DNA of 10,663 nt, taken from DATAMF01 sp036260665. Its GTDB lineage: Bacteria > Chloroflexota > Anaerolineae > Aggregatilineales > Aggregatilineaceae. Position numbers and translations under genes: made by a program. The notes under the pieces were generated by a model. It saw only the letters and a list, made by a program, of their open reading frames with translations. It was not told where the DNA came from and did not search any database. Position 1 is the first letter of the stretch; every line of letters starts with the position of its first letter. The stretch is from contig DATAMF010000007.1 of the NCBI GenBank assembly GCA_036260665.1, positions 1 to 10,663 on the forward strand, written 5' to 3'. Positions 1 to 6,457 of the stretch are shown here, piece by piece.

Positions 1-2
1 TG

Positions 3-62
3 CCCGATGCCAGTATCAAACGGCTGCCGGAATTGATTGATGTGTTGGATGGCTGGCAATGA
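3..62 (+). CDS. C-terminal end of an upstream gene (partial)
   Basis: An open frame entering from the left edge runs through 19 codons, ending in the residues LIDVLDGWQ, and stops at TGA (60-62). The stop overlaps the ATG of the next gene in an ATGA arrangement, which is typical of translationally coupled genes and is the main reason to believe this frame. Too little protein is visible to name a function. It is probably in the same operon as the DsbA-like gene that follows. Confidence 0.6.
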   Translation, partial: PDASIKRLPELIDVLDGWQ

Positions 63-793
63 CAAAAACAGATGATCCGCTCGACCATTTGCCCGGTATG
101 CCCAAACGCCCCTCGGAAGTCGTGCTTCCGCGCCGGATTCCAGTCTGGTTGATATTGACTGTCGTCCTGGTTGTGTTTGGGGCGGCGGGTGTGCTGTGGT
201 ACTTTTTCTGGCCGCTGGATGCGCCTGTTCCAGAGGGTGTCAAGACACATTATGCCAACCTGGAAAGAGGCACAACGGAAGAAGGCTTTCCCCGGCTGGG
301 ATCGGCTGATGCGCCTGTTCTAATTGAGGATTTTTCAAGTTACGCCTGCCCCCACTGCCGTAATTTTCATGAAGAGCGGTTGGATGATCTGTTGGATGAA
401 ATCGCGGCGGGAGATGTCCAGTTTGTGTTGATCCCGATTACCACCATTGGCCCTGGCGCAGAAAACGCGGCGGAAGCAGCGATGTGTGCGGGAGAACAAG
501 AGATGTTCTGGGAAATGAGTGATGCCCTATTCGACTGGCAGGAGCGCTATACCCTGCGGGCCTTTGATGGGCGGCGGCTGGAAAAAGGCGCAGAAAATTT
601 AGGATTAGACATCACGGCCTTCGCGGAATGTATGGAACAGCAAAATCCAGTACTGGAGCGCGCGTTGACGACGTTCCGCCAGCGGGGATTGAAGGGCACC
701 CCGACATTTTTTATTAATGGCTCAGAATTAGCCAATTTTGCCCAATTAGAGAATTTGAGCAACCTGGCAGACCAACTGCGTAAAGAGGAATAA
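59..793 (+). CDS. Membrane-anchored DsbA-like thiol:disulfide oxidoreductase
   Basis: This 244-residue protein has a short basic N-terminal tail (RR at 25-26), one hydrophobic segment (about 28-51), and a thioredoxin-fold domain (about 75-244) that should face outside. The active site is CPHC at 97-100 within SSYACPHCRNFHEE, and the cis-proline loop is GTPT with Pro215. Both are hallmarks of the DsbA/Thioredoxin_4 family. Cys143 and Cys191 are two further cysteines and may form a structural pair. CPHC is the redox motif of strongly oxidising DsbA proteins, so I infer a role in forming or shuffling disulfides in exported proteins. The start is ATG 59, with a GGATGG stretch about 6 bases upstream and a 4-base overlap with the preceding gene. 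The stop TAA shares one base with the next ATG (TAATG). No DsbB or VKOR partner is visible. BdbD/DsbA-like is the safest label. Confidence 0.88.
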   Translation: MTKTDDPLDHLPGMPKRPSEVVLPRRIPVWLILTVVLVVFGAAGVLWYFFWPLDAPVPEGVKTHYANLERGTTEEGFPRLGSADAPVLIEDFSSYACPHCRNFHEERLDDLLDEIAAGDVQFVLIPITTIGPGAENAAEAAMCAGEQEMFWEMSDALFDWQERYTLRAFDGRRLEKGAENLGLDITAFAECMEQQNPVLERALTTFRQRGLKGTPTFFINGSELANFAQLENLSNLADQLRKEE

Positions 794-1881
794 TGACCGA
801 TATTGTTGTGGATGCGCACCTCGATGTAGCCTGGAATTATTTGAATCATGGGCGCGAATTCACACGCAGCGCGTGGGATAAACGCCGCCGCGAGACCGAC
901 CCGGTCCTGTTGGCGCACTATGGCTATTCGATGGTGGGCCTGCCCGAACTGCTGCTGGGGCGGGTTGCGGTGTTTGGGGCGGCGATCTTCACCTCGCCCG
1001 CTGCGCATGTGATGTATCCTGACGAGCGTATTTTTTATAAAACGCCGGATGAAGCGTATCGTCAGGGTAAGCGGCAGATGGATTATTACCATCAACTGGC
1101 CGACGAAAACGAACATATCCGACTGATCCAATCGAAAGCTGATCTGGATGCAGTGTTAGCCACCTGGGCAGAGGGTACCCAGTTGTCCGATCACCGGGTC
1201 GGAATGATGCTGCTGCTCGAAGGGGCTGATCCGATTCTGGAACCCGCGCAAGTCGAAGAATGGTACGCGGCGGGACTGCGTATCATCGGCCCGGCGTGGA
1301 GCCAGACGCGCTACAGCGGCGGGACACTGGCAGTAGGGCCGCTGACCGACCTGGGACGCGAACTGCTTGAGGTGATGATGTCCTTCGGGATGATTCTCGA
1401 TCTGGCGCATATGGCCCCCGAAGCGGCGTTTGAGGCGCTGGATCGGTATGAAGGGCCGCTGGTTGCCAGCCACGCCAACCCGCTTCGCTTCCGCAAAGAT
1501 CGCCCGGATCGTAATCTGTCGGATGATCTCATGCGCGGCATTGCAGAACGGGATGGGGTGATCGGCATTGTCCCCTTCAACTTATTTTTGGTGCAGGGTT
1601 GGACTAGAGGGGATCGCCGCGACGTGACCTCGATGGAGACGGTGATCGCGGCGATTGATCATGTCTGTCAGGTGACGGGCAGCGCCCGGCATGTGGGGAT
1701 TGGGAGCGACTTTGACGGCGGATTTGGCAGCGAATCGGTGCCGATGGGGTTTGAAACATCAGCCGATCTGCTCCAGATTGGGCGGGCGTTGGCGGCGAAG
1801 GGATATGCGCCGGACGATGTATCGGCTATACTGAGCGGGAATTTTCTGCGCGTACTGCGGGCGGGACTGCCCGACAAGTGA
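793..1881 (+). CDS. Membrane dipeptidase family protein (peptidase M19)
   Basis: The 362-residue protein has the length and motif order of the M19 (renal dipeptidase) family, zinc-dependent TIM-barrel enzymes that cleave dipeptides, often with a C-terminal D-residue. Visible motifs are DAHLDVAWN near the start (His9 and Asp11, the HxD zinc ligands), LLLEGADPI (Glu143, the expected bridging carboxylate), LDLAHM (His206), ASHANP (His227) and HVGIGSDFDGGFG (Asp306, expected to help activate water). All expected metal ligands are present, so it should be active. There is no signal peptide or membrane segment, so it is probably cytoplasmic despite the family name. Substrate cannot be read from sequence; peptidoglycan-derived or nutritional dipeptides are both possible. 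AGAGGAA at 784-790 gives a close Shine-Dalgarno, and the start overlaps the previous stop by one base, which implies coupling. Confidence 0.92.
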   Translation: MTDIVVDAHLDVAWNYLNHGREFTRSAWDKRRRETDPVLLAHYGYSMVGLPELLLGRVAVFGAAIFTSPAAHVMYPDERIFYKTPDEAYRQGKRQMDYYHQLADENEHIRLIQSKADLDAVLATWAEGTQLSDHRVGMMLLLEGADPILEPAQVEEWYAAGLRIIGPAWSQTRYSGGTLAVGPLTDLGRELLEVMMSFGMILDLAHMAPEAAFEALDRYEGPLVASHANPLRFRKDRPDRNLSDDLMRGIAERDGVIGIVPFNLFLVQGWTRGDRRDVTSMETVIAAIDHVCQVTGSARHVGIGSDFDGGFGSESVPMGFETSADLLQIGRALAAKGYAPDDVSAILSGNFLRVLRAGLPDK

Positions 1882-1885
1882 GCCT

Positions 1886-2383
1886 ATGGAACGCTACGTA
1901 CAGGTTAGTATTACCATCAGTGTGTTGGGCATTGTCATTGCGCTGATTGGGTTGTTCCCCGGCATTGTTGGGCTGAACACTACCGAAGGGGTGGGTGTCT
2001 TGCAGGTGTTGGTCCTGCTGTTGGGCTTCACGCTACTGTTCAGCGGCGCGTATATTTTTGCACGGCAGGCTTTTTACCCCGGCCAGCCGAATACCTTAGC
2101 ACAGGATATTGGCATTCGCCTGACACTGACCGGGCTGTTGATCGCAGCAGCGGCGGGATTAGCGGATGTGCTCGGCTTTGGAAGCCACCCACCGACCGCC
2201 ACTGAACGGCCTTTGCTCGGTAACTTGCAGGCGGTGGTGTTGATCGGCGGGCTGGTGCTTGCGTCGGCTGGAATCGTGGTGTTCGCGCTGCTCGGTCCTT
2301 CCGCCAAGGAAGGAAAAAGGGGGGAACCAGGCGAAACGCCGCTTCCCTCAGATGATCAGCCGCTTGATGTCGCGCCAGATTAA
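1886..2383 (+). CDS. Four-helix integral membrane protein of unknown function
   Basis: I do not recognise this 165-residue protein. It has four hydrophobic segments, at about 7-29, 37-58, 77-98 and 113-136, followed by a hydrophilic C-terminal tail (about 139-165) rich in Pro, Gly, Glu and Asp. No catalytic motif or cysteine pair is visible. The start is ATG 1886, four bases after the dipeptidase stop, with only a weak purine-rich stretch (AAGTGAG) before it, so translation may depend on coupling. It is the last gene of the apparent operon. Its TAA stop overlaps the stop of the convergent metallopeptidase gene by four bases. Codon use looks like its neighbours, and the membrane pattern makes a real gene likely. 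Confidence 0.75.
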   Translation: MERYVQVSITISVLGIVIALIGLFPGIVGLNTTEGVGVLQVLVLLLGFTLLFSGAYIFARQAFYPGQPNTLAQDIGIRLTLTGLLIAAAAGLADVLGFGSHPPTATERPLLGNLQAVVLIGGLVLASAGIVVFALLGPSAKEGKRGEPGETPLPSDDQPLDVAPD

Positions 2384-3279
2384 GTCTGCTGTGCCGAGAT
2401 CGTTTTTCCTTGCTGCCAGGGCTTGATCAGGGTGTAGAACACGGCACTGCCAAAGATGATCACGTCCAACACAATCCACAACAGCGCCCAGAACGCCGCT
2501 ACGCCACCGTATTCATTCGCCATCGAGGCCGCATCGTTGTGCGGCATCATCGAGCGGGGCATCGTCACAATCCGCAGCAAAACCCATGAGTCGGTAATGG
2601 CGTGCAGGCCGGTTATAAACGCCAGAAAATACAGTGTGACCAGCACCATATCCCGCCGCGCCCGGAAACCGAGATAGACAAGCAACAGGGCGCTGGCAAG
2701 GCCCACAATCACCGTAAGCGCGTTGTTTTCTCCCGTAAAGACCATCAGCAGCAGTCCACTTAGCGCCAGCACGCCAAACCCGGCATAACGCCCATTATCG
2801 GTCTGTTGTGTAAGGATTAGATAGAGCGCGCCCATGATCACAACGGCCAGGATGATCATTTCGAACAAGCCCAGATTCGAGAGGCGAACTCCCGAATACA
2901 GCAGCGTCAGGATGCCAATCAGAAAACCCAGCCCGATCGCAATCGTGCCCGGTTTACGCGAGCGGTTAGCAAGGAACAGCAGCACCGCGCCAAAGATGGC
3001 TGTACCAAGATAGCCCGCCGGGATGATCAAAAAGCGCCAGCCGCCGGACGTAAGGGCCAGCCCTGCGCCGCTGCTCTCGACGCGGAATCCGCCAAAATCG
3101 CCGCCGGTAAGCACGGCTGTGGTGCCGTGCCCCAATTCGTGAATCATCGTGACAAACAGACGCAAGGGATAAGTCAGGAAAGCTAATCCGTGCATCTGCC
3201 ACAGGACCAACGCAATCACAAATGCGATGACCGCCAGCGTCAAATCGCGGCGGGGACTCGTGTCCACTTGATCAGCCAT
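2380..3279 (-). CDS. M50B-type membrane zinc metallopeptidase
   Basis: The 299-residue protein is mostly hydrophobic, with about seven or eight membrane segments (for example 13-29, 84-104, 112-129, 138-157, 166-182, 187-204, 211-226 and 261-285). The decisive motif is HELGH at 47-51, following FVTMI and followed by a Gly/Thr-rich stretch ending TGGDFGGF. This is the pattern of the peptidase M50B family (PF13398-like), relatives of site-2 proteases. His47 and His51 should bind zinc and Glu48 should be catalytic. A later acidic site in PHNDAASMA (Asp249) may supply the third ligand; that is inference. There is no PDZ domain, and the classical NxxPxxxxDG motif of RseP-type enzymes is absent, so a role in regulated intramembrane proteolysis is unproven. 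GAGGTG lies 5 bases before ATG 3279, a good ribosome site. It is transcribed divergently from the endonuclease IV gene and converges on the 1886-2383 gene. Confidence 0.85.
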   Translation of the reverse strand: MADQVDTSPRRDLTLAVIAFVIALVLWQMHGLAFLTYPLRLFVTMIHELGHGTTAVLTGGDFGGFRVESSGAGLALTSGGWRFLIIPAGYLGTAIFGAVLLFLANRSRKPGTIAIGLGFLIGILTLLYSGVRLSNLGLFEMIILAVVIMGALYLILTQQTDNGRYAGFGVLALSGLLLMVFTGENNALTVIVGLASALLLVYLGFRARRDMVLVTLYFLAFITGLHAITDSWVLLRIVTMPRSMMPHNDAASMANEYGGVAAFWALLWIVLDVIIFGSAVFYTLIKPWQQGKTISAQQT

Positions 3280-3301
3280 AGCTACACCTCGTAACAGACG
3301 C

Positions 3302-3307
3302 TACAAT
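3302..3307 (+). promoter_or_regulatory. Candidate -10 box for the endonuclease IV gene
   Basis: TACAAT, one mismatch from TATAAT, lies 34 bases before the ATG at 3342 in the 62-base gap between two divergent genes. No good -35 hexamer sits 16-18 bases upstream. The reverse strand of the same stretch (CATTATTGT) could serve the metallopeptidase gene, so the two promoters may overlap. This is suggestive only. Confidence 0.35.
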
Positions 3308-3341
3308 AATGCGCCGCTCTTAACCAGCGAAAGGATAACCG

Positions 3342-4235
3342 ATGACTACTCCTGCAAGCGAAGCAATCCGGTTTGGAACGGTGGGCGCACCCCAAACCAC
3401 TCCTAAGCCCTCTACGCCTGCCGCTATTGAGTATATCCGGCTGTTGGGCATGGATCATCTGGAAATCGCCTGGGTGCAAAGCGTGCGCGTGTCGGATGAA
3501 TCGTGCAGCCAGATCGCGACTACCGCGCTTAAACATCGCGTGACGCTCAGCGTTCATGCACCTTATTATATTAATCTGAACAGCCAGACCAGTGACTTGA
3601 TGCAAAAAAGCGACGAACGGCTGCTGGCTGCTGCGCGTAAAGGTTGGGCTGCTGGAGCGCGCGATATTGTGTTTCATCCAGGATCATACCACAATCAACC
3701 GCCTGAACATGTGTACGAACGAGCGAAAGAGAAGTTGCTCGAAATCCGGGAGATTCTGAAGGCTGAAGGTAATGGTGTCACACTGCGCCCGGAAACGATG
3801 GGCAAATCGGCCATGTTTGGCGCGCTGGATGAGGTGATCCAGTTAAGCCGCGATATTCCAGGCGTGCTGCCCTGCATCGATTTTGCGCACCTGCATGCCC
3901 GCGCCGGAGATGGCACGATGAACAGCTATGAGGAATTCGCGGCAGTATTCGAGGCGGTCAAAACACAGCTTGGACAGGAAGCGCTGGAAAAAATCCATAT
4001 TCACCTGTCGGGCATTGCGTACAGCGCCAAAGGGGAGCGCCACCATCTGCCGCTGAATGAGGCGGATCTGCGTTACCGGGAACTGCTGCAAGCGCTGGTG
4101 GATTATGGCGTGCGAGGGTCGATTGCGGTGGAAGCGCCGAATCCATTCCATGTGGCGGATGCATTGACCTTACAAGCTACCTATCGCCGCCTGGTCGATT
4201 CCGGGCAGGACGAGGGGAGCGGCGAGGAATCGTAG
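3342..4235 (+). CDS. nfo: Endonuclease IV-like AP endonuclease (TIM barrel, archaeal-type Nfo)
   Basis: The 297-residue protein follows the endonuclease IV/xylose isomerase-like TIM-barrel pattern. Motifs in order are SVHAPYYINL (His72), IVFHPGSY (His112), LRPETMGK (Glu151), IDFAHLHAR (Asp180, His183), IHIHLSGI (His221), KGERHHLPL (Glu232, His234) and VEAPNP (Glu264). These line up with the trinuclear zinc ligands of E. coli Nfo, except that the Asp of its D-R-H motif is Glu here, as I recall for the archaeal-type branch. The expected reaction is 5' cleavage at abasic sites in DNA base excision repair. The start is ATG 3342, with AAGGA six bases upstream. It appears monocistronic or first in a transcript, since a promoter-like site follows before the next gene. 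The alternative is a related sugar-phosphate isomerase/epimerase fold protein, but the full ligand set and the length favour Nfo. Confidence 0.85.
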   Translation: MTTPASEAIRFGTVGAPQTTPKPSTPAAIEYIRLLGMDHLEIAWVQSVRVSDESCSQIATTALKHRVTLSVHAPYYINLNSQTSDLMQKSDERLLAAARKGWAAGARDIVFHPGSYHNQPPEHVYERAKEKLLEIREILKAEGNGVTLRPETMGKSAMFGALDEVIQLSRDIPGVLPCIDFAHLHARAGDGTMNSYEEFAAVFEAVKTQLGQEALEKIHIHLSGIAYSAKGERHHLPLNEADLRYRELLQALVDYGVRGSIAVEAPNPFHVADALTLQATYRRLVDSGQDEGSGEES

Positions 4236-4244
4236 GGCAAGCGT

Positions 4245-4273
4245 TTGGTCTTCGCCGGGGAGAACGGTATTAT
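4245..4273 (+). promoter_or_regulatory. Candidate promoter for the FGE-like membrane protein gene
   Basis: TATTAT (4268-4273, 5 of 6 matches to the -10 consensus) stands 17 bases after TTGGTC (4245-4250, a weak -35 with only TTG matching). It lies 43 bases before the preferred ATG at 4317. The longer reading frame could formally begin at TTG 4245, inside this site, which argues against that start. Confidence 0.4.
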
Positions 4274-4316
4274 AGGAACGGCTCAGGGCCGAAAAAAGAG
4301 TGAGGAGTGCCGCAAT

Positions 4317-5873
4317 ATGAAAGATAACTATGGAAGCCTGCGCCGCAAGACACGCGACTCAGGCTGGCAGTGGATGATGGTTGGCCTGGTCATAGGCGTG
4401 ATGTCTGCGCTGGTGGTGTGTGTAGGACTCTATGCGATGGAAGAAATCCGTTTTCCATCGTTGGAAGATGCTGATAAGTCTGACGAAGGCGCTGAGGTTC
4501 AGATTGTGCCCAATGATACTGAAATCGCAGCGGCAGGGATGCAGCAGCAGACTGCGGTAGCACAGCAGGTCCAGGCGACGGTGGATGCGCTTGCAACGCT
4601 GAACGCGGGAACGCAAATTGCGGTTGTTCCTGCGGTGACCACCCCGGCCCCAGTCGCCGCCGAGCCGACTCTGACACCGACCAGTCTGCCCGATGTCAAC
4701 CAAGTGCCGCAAACGACACCTAACCCGACTTCAGCAGCCGTGAGTGCGCCCCAGGTCACGCCCACACCGGGCACCGATACGGGAGCGCAGATGACAGCCC
4801 CGTTAACTGAGGAAACACCGATTGCTGACATTGGCACACCAATGGAGCCGTTAGGACTTCCCCAGGCGGCTGAAATTCCCGCCGAACTGAAAGACGTAGT
4901 TACCACGATGGTGAATGTGGACGGCGGAACTTTTATGATGGGCACGACCCAAGACGAGGCGCTTCAGGCTATGGATGAATGCGCGCTGTATGGCAAAACC
5001 TGCGACGACTTAAGCTGGGTGCAAGATTCCACACCGACTCACCAGATCACCGTGAATCCTTTCCAGATCGAATTGTACGAAGTAACGGTTGCCCAATATG
5101 TCGCTTTCTTAAATTGGATGGGGCCAAACAGCCACAAAACCGGCTGCCAGGGGAACCCCTGTGTGACGACGACCACCGAGCAGGAAGGAAGCTATATTTC
5201 GTTCGATGGCACTACCTATGCGGTCGCTAACCCCACCTTCTTTAACGATTTTCCCATCACGTTTGTGACATGGTACGGTGCGGCAGAATATTGCACTGCA
5301 TTGAACCGCCGCCTGCCCACCGAGGCTGAATGGGAACGCGCCGCGCGTGGTCCTCAGAATTTCACCTATCCTTGGGGGTTCGCATTTGATCCGACACTCG
5401 CCAGTTCATCCATCACCGATCCCAAAGGCGCGGTAGCTGTGGACAGCTTCCCCACGGGAATCAGCCCGTATGGTGTTTATAACATGGCTGGTAATGTGGC
5501 AGAGTGGGTCAATGACTGGTATCAGTCCAATTATTACAGCGAATTAGCGCAAGCCCCGCAGACGAATCCGACTGGCCCGCTGGGTGGTACTGAAAAAGTG
5601 CTGCGTGGGGGCAGTTGGGACACGATTCCGCTGTTTTTGCGCTCAGTCCATCGGATGAGCGCTCTGCCATCGAATCCGACAGCATCCTATGGCTTCCGCT
5701 GTGCCGCCGATGCCTCGACCACTACGCCTATCCTATCGAATACGCCCACAGGCGGATCGGGTGGCGCGACACCGCTGCCGGGTGGCGCACCAACACTCCC
5801 TGCTGCACCGACGAATTTACCGGCACCAACGAATACACCGAGCGGCCCTACTCCTACACTTGCTGCCGAATAA
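4317..5873 (+). CDS. Membrane-anchored FGE/SUMF-domain protein, catalytic cysteines absent
   Basis: The start ATG 4317 is chosen because GAGGAG (4302-4307) sits nine bases upstream and because it puts a basic tail before one membrane helix (about 19-40). An in-frame TTG at 4245 would add 24 unremarkable residues. The 518-residue product then has a Thr/Pro/Ala/Gln-rich linker (about 64-195), an FGE-sulfatase (PF03781-type) domain (about 197-465), and a Pro/Thr/Gly-rich tail (466-518). Domain motifs are GGTFMMG (203-209), RLPTEAEWERAARG from Arg332, NMAGNVAEW (389-397), LRGGSW (429-434) and YGFRCA (458-463). True formylglycine-generating enzymes carry a cysteine pair just after the GGS(W/Y) motif. 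Here that stretch reads DTIPLFLRSVHRM with no cysteine, so sulfatase-activating activity is unlikely. Cys222/Cys229 and Cys277/Cys282 could form disulfides outside the cell. I infer a surface-exposed binding or structural protein; its ligand is unknown. Confidence 0.87.
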   Translation: MKDNYGSLRRKTRDSGWQWMMVGLVIGVMSALVVCVGLYAMEEIRFPSLEDADKSDEGAEVQIVPNDTEIAAAGMQQQTAVAQQVQATVDALATLNAGTQIAVVPAVTTPAPVAAEPTLTPTSLPDVNQVPQTTPNPTSAAVSAPQVTPTPGTDTGAQMTAPLTEETPIADIGTPMEPLGLPQAAEIPAELKDVVTTMVNVDGGTFMMGTTQDEALQAMDECALYGKTCDDLSWVQDSTPTHQITVNPFQIELYEVTVAQYVAFLNWMGPNSHKTGCQGNPCVTTTTEQEGSYISFDGTTYAVANPTFFNDFPITFVTWYGAAEYCTALNRRLPTEAEWERAARGPQNFTYPWGFAFDPTLASSSITDPKGAVAVDSFPTGISPYGVYNMAGNVAEWVNDWYQSNYYSELAQAPQTNPTGPLGGTEKVLRGGSWDTIPLFLRSVHRMSALPSNPTASYGFRCAADASTTTPILSNTPTGGSGGATPLPGGAPTLPAAPTNLPAPTNTPSGPTPTLAAE

Positions 5874-5880
5874 AGTTCCA

Positions 5881-5918
5881 TGAGGCCCTGTTATCGACGC
5901 AGGGCCTCACTTTATTTT
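5881..5918 (+). terminator. Rho-independent terminator of the FGE-like gene
   Basis: A perfect 10-base stem, TGAGGCCCTG (5881-5890) with CAGGGCCTCA (5900-5909), closes a 9-base loop. It is followed by the T-rich run CTTTATTTTA. It begins seven bases after the stop codon at 5873 and separates this gene from the rpiB operon. Confidence 0.9.
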
Positions 5919-5924
5919 AGGCTT

Positions 5925-5954
5925 CCTTGCGCTATAATTTGCCGACAGGCAAGG
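5925..5954. repeat. Inverted repeat around the rpiB -10 box (possible operator)
   Basis: CCTTGC (5925-5930) and GCAAGG (5949-5954) are perfect inverted copies separated by 18 bases, with TATAAT between them. A second, smaller inverted pair, TTGCC/GGCAA (5939-5943 and 5948-5952), lies just after the -10 box. Either could bind a dimeric regulator or form a short hairpin at the transcript start. The arms are short, so chance is a real alternative. Confidence 0.35.
5933..5938 (+). promoter_or_regulatory. -10 box of the rpiB-tal-pgi operon
   Basis: A perfect TATAAT lies 38 bases before the rpiB ATG and just downstream of the preceding terminator, an expected place for a new promoter. The -35 region overlaps the terminator's T-rich tail (TTTATT at 5911-5916, 16 bases upstream) and matches the consensus poorly. 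This suggests either an activator or a promoter that depends mainly on its -10 box. Confidence 0.6.
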
Positions 5955-5976
5955 CTGCAATTAAGGACTCATTGCA

Positions 5977-6435
5977 ATGAAATTAGCTATCGGTTCCGAT
6001 CATGCGGGATTTCCTCTTAAAAAAATTCTAGTGGAATACCTTCAAGGGCATGAATTGATTGACGTCGGCGTGAACACAGCCGATACGGCGGTAGATTACC
6101 CCGATTTTGCCGAAGCGGTCTGCCGTAAAGTGCTGAATGGCGAGGCAGAGCGCGGCATTGTGGTCTGCGGAAGCGGAGTTGGGGCCTGTATCACGGCGAA
6201 CAAAATCCCTGGTATCTACGCGAGCCTGTGTCATGACACCTATTCAGCTCACCAAGGCGTGGAGCACGACAACATGAATGTTATTTGCCTGGGAAGCCGG
6301 ATTGTGGGTGCCGCGCTGGCGCAGGAAATTGTAGATGCTTTCATCGGAGCGCGCTTCGAGTCGGAGCAAGAGCGGCATATGCGGCGGCACCAAAAAGTAT
6401 TGGCGATAGAACGGGCGGGGATCGCTCGTCACTAA
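5977..6435 (+). CDS. rpiB: Ribose-5-phosphate isomerase B
   Basis: The 152-residue protein matches the LacAB/RpiB family in length and motifs. These are an N-terminal IGSDHAGFPLKK (Asp8, His9), VDYPDFA, VVCGSGVGACITANK (Cys64 as the expected catalytic base, followed by the anion-binding Gly-rich loop), CHDTYSAHQGVEHDN (His86, His97) and NVICLGSRIVG. The enzyme interconverts ribulose-5-phosphate and ribose-5-phosphate in the cytoplasm, feeding nucleotide synthesis and the non-oxidative pentose phosphate branch. The related galactose-6-phosphate isomerase subunits are less likely, because the neighbour is a pentose-phosphate enzyme and no LacA/LacB pair exists here. AAGGA (5962-5966) precedes ATG 5977 by ten bases, a slightly long spacing. 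The next gene begins 22 bases after the stop, consistent with one operon driven from TATAAT at 5933. Confidence 0.93.
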   Translation: MKLAIGSDHAGFPLKKILVEYLQGHELIDVGVNTADTAVDYPDFAEAVCRKVLNGEAERGIVVCGSGVGACITANKIPGIYASLCHDTYSAHQGVEHDNMNVICLGSRIVGAALAQEIVDAFIGARFESEQERHMRRHQKVLAIERAGIARH

Positions 6436-6457
6436 TGGTTCTTTGGGAGAGGTTTGA

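Noticed and set aside
547..1131. A 194-codon - strand frame spanning the DsbA-like/dipeptidase junction
   Set aside because: It opposes two well-supported genes across their overlap, and its composition is not protein-like.
2296..2314. TCCTTCC/GGAAGGA hairpin near the end of the four-helix membrane protein gene as a terminator
   Set aside because: It lies inside the coding region, and no T-run follows on either strand.
4245..4316. A TTG start extending the FGE-like protein by 24 residues
   Set aside because: ATG 4317 has GAGGAG nine bases upstream and gives a clean basic tail plus membrane helix. The TTG lacks a ribosome site and falls in the candidate promoter.
4621..4860. ACN/CCN-rich stretch as a DNA tandem repeat
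   Set aside because: The pattern is irregular at base level and is explained by codons of a Thr/Pro/Ala-rich protein linker.
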